Positions 6,697 to 10,501 of a DNA stretch of 10,501 nt are shown here, piece after piece. The stretch spans positions 1 through 10,501 of the forward strand of contig CAZBZG010000165.1 in the NCBI GenBank assembly GCA_964496245.1. The letters are read 5' to 3'. The position numbers were made by a program, and so were the translations under genes. Origin of the DNA: CAZBZG01 sp964496245 (GTDB lineage: Bacteria > Planctomycetota > SZUA-567). A model generated the notes under the pieces. It was not told where the DNA came from. It did no database searches and saw only the letters and a list, made by a program, of their open reading frames with translations. The first letter of the stretch is position 1. Every line of letters begins with the position of its first letter.

Positions 6697-8121
6697 ATGG
6701 ACCTTCACCTTCCCACACGAGCGGTCCCGGACCGGGTGAGCCGGAAGGCGCACTTGAAGAGCGGCGCGCGCGTGGTGCTGGCCGAGCTCGAAGGGACGGG
6801 GTGCGTCCGGCATCTGTTTCTGGTGCTCAACCACCCGAAACAGGACCCGCTCTCCAGCCGCCGGGCGATCCTGCGTATCTTTTTCGACGACGAGCCCGTG
6901 CCTTGCGTGGAGGCGCCGGCCGGGGATTTCTTCGGCGTCATGCACGGGGAAGGGTACTACGACATCAACAGCAAGTACCTCTCGGTCAAGGCCTGGAACG
7001 GGTACAACAGCTACTTCCCCATGCCGTTCGCGCAAGGCGCGCGCGTGGAGCTCGAAGCCGGGCCCACGGGTACGGCCGCCTACCTCCAGGTCGACTGGCA
7101 TCGGTATCCGGACGCGCCGCTCGCGGAGCCGCGCCGGTTCTGCGCGCGGTGGCGGCGGGAGAATCCGGCGCGTTCCTACGGCGAGGACTTCCTCCTGCTT
7201 GACGCGGACGGTCCGGGCCAGCTGCTCGGCTTCGTCTATGGCGTGCGCCTGCGCGACGATGCCGACCGCTGGAGCCACGGCGGCGGGGACAACATCTACC
7301 TCGACGGTCAGGGGCGGCATCCGGCCTACCTCCGCGGCATCGGCGGGGAGGACTGCTTCGGCTCCGGCTACGGGGGCAACCTCCATCCCCCGGACACGCA
7401 CCTCTACGAAGGCATGCCCTTTTACGCGCACGACGACCAGGGCCTGGCACGGCCTGCGCCGCGCGTGGTGGGCTACCGGTTCTACGACCAGGACTCGATC
7501 CGCTTCGAAAGGTCGGTACAGTTCCGGTTCGGCTGCATGGCCAACGACATCACCAGCACGGTCTACTGGCTGCAGGAGGGGCCGGTGCGGCCCTTCTTCG
7601 AGCTGCCGGCTTTCGACAAGCTGGAGCCCGGGAGCGACCTTTCGGCTGGCGCGTGCGACCTGACGCTGCCCGATTGCGGCAGCTGGCGGCTCGCCGGACC
7701 GGTGGACGCGGGAGCGTCGCCGCCGAGCAATGCGGATGCGTGGGTACCCGCCCGCGCGCACCACGGGTTCGTGGACTTCACCCACGTCTTTCGGCCGACC
7801 GGACGGGGTGTCGGCAATCATCACACGGGCGTGGCCGGTTTTGCGCAGAGCGTCCTGCGCGCGCCGGAGGCAGGCACGGCGACCATTCAAATCGCCTGGG
7901 ACGACGAACTCACGCTCGCCGTGAACGGCGCCACGCACATCGCGCGGGAACACCACAGCGCCTTCCGGGCCCAGATCGTGGACGTGCCGCTTCAGGCGGG
8001 CGAGAATCAAGTGGCTGTCACCCTCACGAACGAGAGCGGGTCGAACCACGGCGGGTGGGCGTTCGCGTTCTGCTGCACGGCTGCGGACGGCACGATCCTC
8101 CTGCCCGAGGCCGCCTCCTGA
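6697..8121 (+). CDS. DUF2961 / glycoside hydrolase family 172 protein with C-terminal beta-sandwich module
   Basis: This 474-residue protein carries the DUF2961 hallmarks: an N-terminal LEGTGCVRHLFLVL, ILRIFFDDEPVPCVEAPAGD, GDFFGV from residue 76 with MHGEGYY, and NSYFPMPF from residue 104. GIGGEDCFGSGYG contains E218, and LYEGMPFYAHDDQG contains E238. The domain ends with VVGYRFYDQDSIRFERSVQF. DUF2961 was founded as GH172 on a difructose-dianhydride enzyme and includes D-arabinofuranosidases; two glutamates about 20 residues apart are the catalytic pair there, and E218/E238 fit that by position (inference). From about residue 321 a second module starts WRLAGPVDAG and contains IQIAWDDELTLAVNG, like sugar-binding or PA14-type beta-sandwiches on environmental glycosidases. 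No signal peptide is visible. The start is set by a TAGGGT -10 box six bases before the ATG. A glycyl radical enzyme remnant follows 40 bases after the TGA stop, probably once co-transcribed. Confidence 0.82.
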   Translation: MDLHLPTRAVPDRVSRKAHLKSGARVVLAELEGTGCVRHLFLVLNHPKQDPLSSRRAILRIFFDDEPVPCVEAPAGDFFGVMHGEGYYDINSKYLSVKAWNGYNSYFPMPFAQGARVELEAGPTGTAAYLQVDWHRYPDAPLAEPRRFCARWRRENPARSYGEDFLLLDADGPGQLLGFVYGVRLRDDADRWSHGGGDNIYLDGQGRHPAYLRGIGGEDCFGSGYGGNLHPPDTHLYEGMPFYAHDDQGLARPAPRVVGYRFYDQDSIRFERSVQFRFGCMANDITSTVYWLQEGPVRPFFELPAFDKLEPGSDLSAGACDLTLPDCGSWRLAGPVDAGASPPSNADAWVPARAHHGFVDFTHVFRPTGRGVGNHHTGVAGFAQSVLRAPEAGTATIQIAWDDELTLAVNGATHIAREHHSAFRAQIVDVPLQAGENQVAVTLTNESGSNHGGWAFAFCCTAADGTILLPEAAS

Positions 8122-8161
8122 AGGCAGCAAGGCTGTGGGCGGATCTTGGGGGAAGGTCCTC

Positions 8162-8571
8162 GTGGACGACTGGATCCGGACGATCGAAGACCGTCTCTTC
8201 TCCGCGCCGGACACGGTCTGCCTCGAGCGCGCACAGCTCGTGACAGAAGCGGCGAAGCGGTTCGCAGACCAACCCGTGCCCGTGGCCCGCGCGCGCGCCT
8301 TTCAGCACGTGCTCTCCCACATGCCCCTGGACCTCACGAGCAACCCGGTCTTTGCGGGCAACACCTCGTCCCGGGCCTGCTCGAGGCGGGCGTGGCCGCG
8401 CCCGATGCATGGGACTGCTGCATCGTAGGGTGCAACGAACTCGGCATGCCGGGCCGGTCCTGCCAGTCCGGTTTCTCCGTGGGTCCGGGGTTTGACGAGC
8501 TCGCGCTCATCGATGCCGTGGTGCGCGATCTCCCGGCTGAGATGGTCACGGCTGAACGGATCCTGGACGCT
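8162..8571 (+). pseudogene. Glycyl radical enzyme (pyruvate formate-lyase-like) remnant, internally deleted and truncated
   Basis: From GTG 8162 (GGGGGAAGG five bases upstream) the frame reads VDDWIRTIEDRLFSAPDTVC, ERAQLVTEAAKRF, then HVLSHMPLDLTSNPVFAGNT. This is the N-terminal region of PFL-type glycyl radical enzymes, whose homologs continue 'GN-x-S-x-x-RAAP'. At about 8365-8385 the coding sense moves to the next frame: VPGLLEAGVAAPDAWDCCIV, then GCNELGMPGRSCQSGFSVG. That is the mid-protein active-site region, in which GC-x-E carries the thiyl cysteine and its glutamate. The few hundred residues normally between these two regions are absent, and the two parts are out of frame. After VVRDLPAEMVTAERILDA the similarity stops, so the C-terminal barrel half and the glycyl radical loop are missing. 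The gene is therefore dead. It lies 40 bases behind the GH172 gene, same strand, and was probably in its operon. Confidence 0.7.
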
Positions 8572-8609
8572 CCTGCTCCTGCAGGGCCGTGCGCACCAAG
8601 TGACGTTAC

Positions 8610-8629
8610 GGACGCGCAGGAGCGCGTCC
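8610..8629. terminator. GC-rich hairpin between convergent genes
   Basis: GGACGCG (8610-8616) and CGCGTCC (8623-8629) are perfect inverted copies with a six-base loop. It lies in the 115-bp gap between the glycyl radical remnant (plus) and the 214-residue protein gene (minus), where a bidirectional terminator is expected. No strong T-run follows on either strand. Nothing else is recognisable in 8572-8686. Confidence 0.45.
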
Positions 8630-8686
8630 CTCCGACGTTTCCGTTTGAGACGTCGTTCCCATCCGTGGCGTTGATGCCCGCGTCCC

Positions 8687-9331
8687 TCAGTCCAGCGCTT
8701 CGAGCTCCACGAGCAGCTTCTCGATCCGCTCCCGGAGGCCGCCGGGCACGTGCTGGGCGTGGGCGAGCTTGCGCCGGAGCGCACGCGCGGTGCGCAGGAT
8801 GTCGTTGAGTTCCTTGCGCCGGGCTGCATTGGCGTCCGCCACTTCCGCGTCCGACGGTTCGCGCAGATGCTCGCGGATCTGCTGGCGCAGGGCGTTCTCT
8901 TCCTCCTCGCCCGCGAACGCGCGGTCGTGGAGGCGTTCCTTGACCTTGTCGTCGAGTTCGGGGTTGGACTGGGCGCGGTGGAGAAGCTCCACGGTCTGGT
9001 AGTCGGGAATGCTCGGCACGGCCTCGTCGTTGGGCGCCTGGGCGAAGGCCTCGAGCCGTTCGGGCTCGCGCTCCTTCATGTAGTTGTAGCTCACCATGAG
9101 CTTCTTGACCGTGGGCCGCTTGAGGCCGAGCTCGCGTGCGCAGTAGAGCTCGAACTCGTCAAAGCCCCATTCCTTGTACGAACCGCTGTAGGCCACGTCG
9201 CTCAAGAGCCCGCCGAGCTCCACCCAGGAGGCGCGGAAGCGGCGCAGCGCCTTGAGCACCTGCGCGCGCAGGCTGTCGCCTGGAAGCTGCTCGAGCTGCT
9301 TGTCGATGCGGTTGATGGCCGCAGTGGTCAT
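8687..9331 (-). CDS. Uncharacterised helical protein, possible DNA-binding segment
   Basis: This 214-residue soluble protein is not a family I can name. The N-terminus (DKQLEQLPGDSLRAQVLKAL, then RRFRASWVELGGLLSDVAYS) and the stretch WGFDEFELYCARELGLKRPT followed by VKKLMVSYNYM resemble conserved hypothetical proteins of environmental bacteria. The spacing of 'FELYCARELGLKRPTVKKLM' is like a helix-turn-helix, similar in style to DUF3102 or ParB-like proteins, so DNA binding is a guess. The second half is highly charged and probably a long helix or coiled coil (LDDKVKERLHDRAFAGEEEE, ELNDILRTARALRRKLA). The start at 9331 is supported by AAGGAG six bases upstream (complement of 9338-9343). A promoter-like TTGACA lies about 70 bases before the ATG. 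It reads toward the glycyl radical remnant and stands alone. The stop is TGA. Confidence 0.78.
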   Translation of the reverse strand: MTTAAINRIDKQLEQLPGDSLRAQVLKALRRFRASWVELGGLLSDVAYSGSYKEWGFDEFELYCARELGLKRPTVKKLMVSYNYMKEREPERLEAFAQAPNDEAVPSIPDYQTVELLHRAQSNPELDDKVKERLHDRAFAGEEEENALRQQIREHLREPSDAEVADANAARRKELNDILRTARALRRKLAHAQHVPGGLRERIEKLLVELEALD

Positions 9332-9378
9332 GTTCGGCTCCTTGGCGGTTCGGACCTTTCGGAGAACATTGGCCGCAT

Positions 9379-9407
9379 AGTTTGCCGCATGCGCGGAGTG
9401 CTGTCAA
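9379..9407 (-). promoter_or_regulatory. Promoter TTGACA-N17-CAAACT for the 214-residue protein gene
   Basis: A perfect -35 box (complement of 9402-9407), 17 bases, then CAAACT (complement of 9379-9384), which keeps the A and final T most important in -10 boxes. GCCGACACT precedes the -35 box, close to the GCCGACGCT found at other copies in this window. The predicted leader is about 40 bases and contains the AAGGAG site. Confidence 0.55.
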
Positions 9408-9450
9408 GTGTCGGCGTCAACGCGACCGGTGGACATCGGTCCCCGGCCGT

Positions 9451-10353
9451 CTACGCGGTCAAACGGCGGACCAGGTCGTCCTCGAATGCCGGCAGATCGG
9501 TCCAGTCGAGGGCCACCTCCATGGGCGGTGCGTTCTCGTCCGGCACGGTGAAGCCCTCGTCCGTGACGCGCAGGCCCATACGTTCCATGCGCAGGTACTC
9601 CGTGGAGTAGGCCAGGTGCACGGCCACGGTGTCGAAGAGGATCGAGCTCTCTTTGGCTGGATCGAGCTTGGACCAGTCGCACTTGCCGCTCCAGATCCGG
9701 TAGTTCTCCATGAGCGCGCGGGCGAGCGGGGTCTGGCAGCCGTGGACCTGTGCGTATTTCTCGCCCGTCAGGCGGACGATCCCGCAGGTGTCGAGCGGCG
9801 TGATCCGCGCCGCGCGCCAGGGCGCGGCAAAGACGCGCTGGCATGCGCGCGCGTCTTTCTTGACGTTGTACTCGGCGATCGCACCTTCCTTGCCGCCGTG
9901 CTGGCGATGGACCGATCCGTGCATGCCCACGAACCGGGTCTTGGCGGCGATCCCAGGCGCTTGTTCGAGCGCGCGGCCGATGTTGGGCACCGGGCCGATG
10001 CAGATCAGGGTCAGGGGCTCGGCCGCGAGCGCGTCGACCAGGGCCTCGACGCCGTTGTGGTGGACGGTGCCGGGGTACTGGTCGAGGTCGTAGTCGGCCA
10101 CCCAAGCGGCCTGGCGCTCGCGCGGGCCGTCGCTCGCCTCTTGGATGCCCACGGCCACGGGCACGTCCGTGCGGCCGGCCACCTCGAGCAGGCGCGCGAG
10201 CAGCTTGGCCCGGTAGACGGTGTTGCCCGAGTCGCTCACCACCATCTTGAGGTCGAGCTCCGGGCTGTTCAGCAGCATGACGAGCGCCCATGTGTCGTCG
10301 ATGTCGCCGCCGATGTCGGTGTCCAGAATCACGGGAATGGGGGTGTCGGGCAT
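9451..10353 (-). CDS. Nucleoside hydrolase (IUNH family)
   Basis: This 300-residue protein is of normal length for inosine/uridine-preferring nucleoside hydrolases, which split ribonucleosides into base and ribose. The N-terminal ILDTDIGGDIDD (D11, D13, D17, D19, D20) supplies the calcium-binding aspartates. LTLICIGPVPNIGRAL and EYNVKKDARACQRVFAAPW are further family segments; N163 is the usual ribose-contact asparagine. At the late motif, where many members have His-Asp, this protein has F240-D241 (SSILFDTVAV). The calcium-ligand Asp is kept but the catalytic His is absent, as in some subgroups, so substrate and rate are uncertain. The start at 10353 is chosen because AGGAGA lies seven bases upstream and MPDTPIPVILDTD is the standard N-terminus. 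An in-frame ATG at 10443 overlaps the previous gene's stop, but its 30 extra residues look unconserved. No signal peptide, so cytoplasmic. The stop is TAG. Confidence 0.87.
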   Translation of the reverse strand: MPDTPIPVILDTDIGGDIDDTWALVMLLNSPELDLKMVVSDSGNTVYRAKLLARLLEVAGRTDVPVAVGIQEASDGPRERQAAWVADYDLDQYPGTVHHNGVEALVDALAAEPLTLICIGPVPNIGRALEQAPGIAAKTRFVGMHGSVHRQHGGKEGAIAEYNVKKDARACQRVFAAPWRAARITPLDTCGIVRLTGEKYAQVHGCQTPLARALMENYRIWSGKCDWSKLDPAKESSILFDTVAVHLAYSTEYLRMERMGLRVTDEGFTVPDENAPPMEVALDWTDLPAFEDDLVRRLTA

Positions 10354-10439
10354 GTGGGGCTCTCCTGCATCAGACGTTTGTGCGGCCGGCGCGCAGCCAC
10401 ACGCCGCGCGTCGGCCGGTCATCGGTTGTGCCGCACGCT

Positions 10440-10501
10440 TCATTGCATTGGAGTGCCGCGGGCGCGAAGGTCGTCCTTGACCTCGCCGATCGTGATCGTG
10501 C
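10440..10501 (-). CDS. C-terminal end of an unidentified minus-strand gene (5' part outside window)
   Basis: Reading minus from the right edge gives TITIGEVKDDLRARGTPMQ and then TGA at 10442-10440. The residues look protein-like and the codon choice is GC-rich like the neighbours, so this is probably the last 19 or so codons of the gene upstream of the nucleoside hydrolase. The gap between them is 86 bases, which permits an operon. Too little is present to name a product. Confidence 0.4.
   Translation of the reverse strand, partial: TITIGEVKDDLRARGTPMQ

Noticed and set aside
6529..8214. A long minus-strand open frame (561 codons) opposite the GH172 gene.
   Set aside because: It is a high-GC antisense artefact. 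Its translation has no family resemblance, while the plus strand encodes clear DUF2961 motifs.
8750..9610. A 286-codon plus-strand frame opposite the 214-residue protein gene.
   Set aside because: It runs across the promoter and ribosome binding site of the minus-strand gene and shows no recognisable motif.

Overview
The window is one contiguous stretch of high-GC bacterial chromosome with no rRNA, tRNA, CRISPR array or recognisable transposase. The gene content suggests a PVC-type or similar environmental bacterium (Planctomycetes, Lentisphaerae, Kiritimatiellae or a related candidate phylum). It includes a VIT/VWA protein with a secretin-type (STN-like) C-terminal domain, a DUF2961 (GH172) protein with a C-terminal beta-sandwich module, a divergent GH20-like hexosaminidase and a remnant of a glycyl radical enzyme. 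This placement is inference; no marker gene is present.

Layout, left to right. (1) 3-3563 (+): the 3' part of a very large VIT/VWA/STN-like protein whose start lies before the window. (2) 3641-4109 (-): a compact hicA-hicB toxin-antitoxin pair, lower in GC than its surroundings. (3) 4284-4896 (-): a small membrane protein whose reading frame is broken once near 4791. (4) 5069-6478 (-) and 6697-8121 (+): a divergent pair, a GH20-like glycosidase and a DUF2961/GH172 protein, sharing a 218-bp control region. (5) 8162-8571 (+): directly behind the GH172 gene, a decayed glycyl radical enzyme (pyruvate formate-lyase-like) gene that has lost its middle and its C-terminus. (6) 8687-9331 (-): an uncharacterised, mostly helical 214-residue protein. 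(7) 9451-10353 (-): a nucleoside hydrolase, preceded by the last codons of another minus-strand gene at the right edge.

The clearest signal outside the genes is a recurring promoter. Good copies (TTGACA or TTGACG, exactly 17 bases, then TAGCCT or TAGGGT) precede the membrane gene, the GH20-like gene and the GH172 gene; a weaker copy precedes the 214-residue protein. A fifth copy with no -10 box lies between the VWA gene and hicB. Four of the five share GCCGAC or a close variant just upstream of the -35 box. Two promoters sit so close to the ATG that the mRNAs should be leaderless. Upstream of two of them lie related intergenic repeats built from CGTTGTCG / CGACAACG arms. An exact 29-bp direct repeat containing the promoter core flanks the hicBA plus membrane-gene segment.

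Functionally, the centre of the window looks like a glycan-use locus: a GH20-like enzyme, a GH172 enzyme and formerly a glycyl radical enzyme. The nucleoside hydrolase could fit a carbohydrate or nucleoside salvage role. I see no convincing new multi-gene system. The most unusual items are the promoter-bearing repeat family, the domain fusion in the first gene and the internally deleted glycyl radical enzyme gene.
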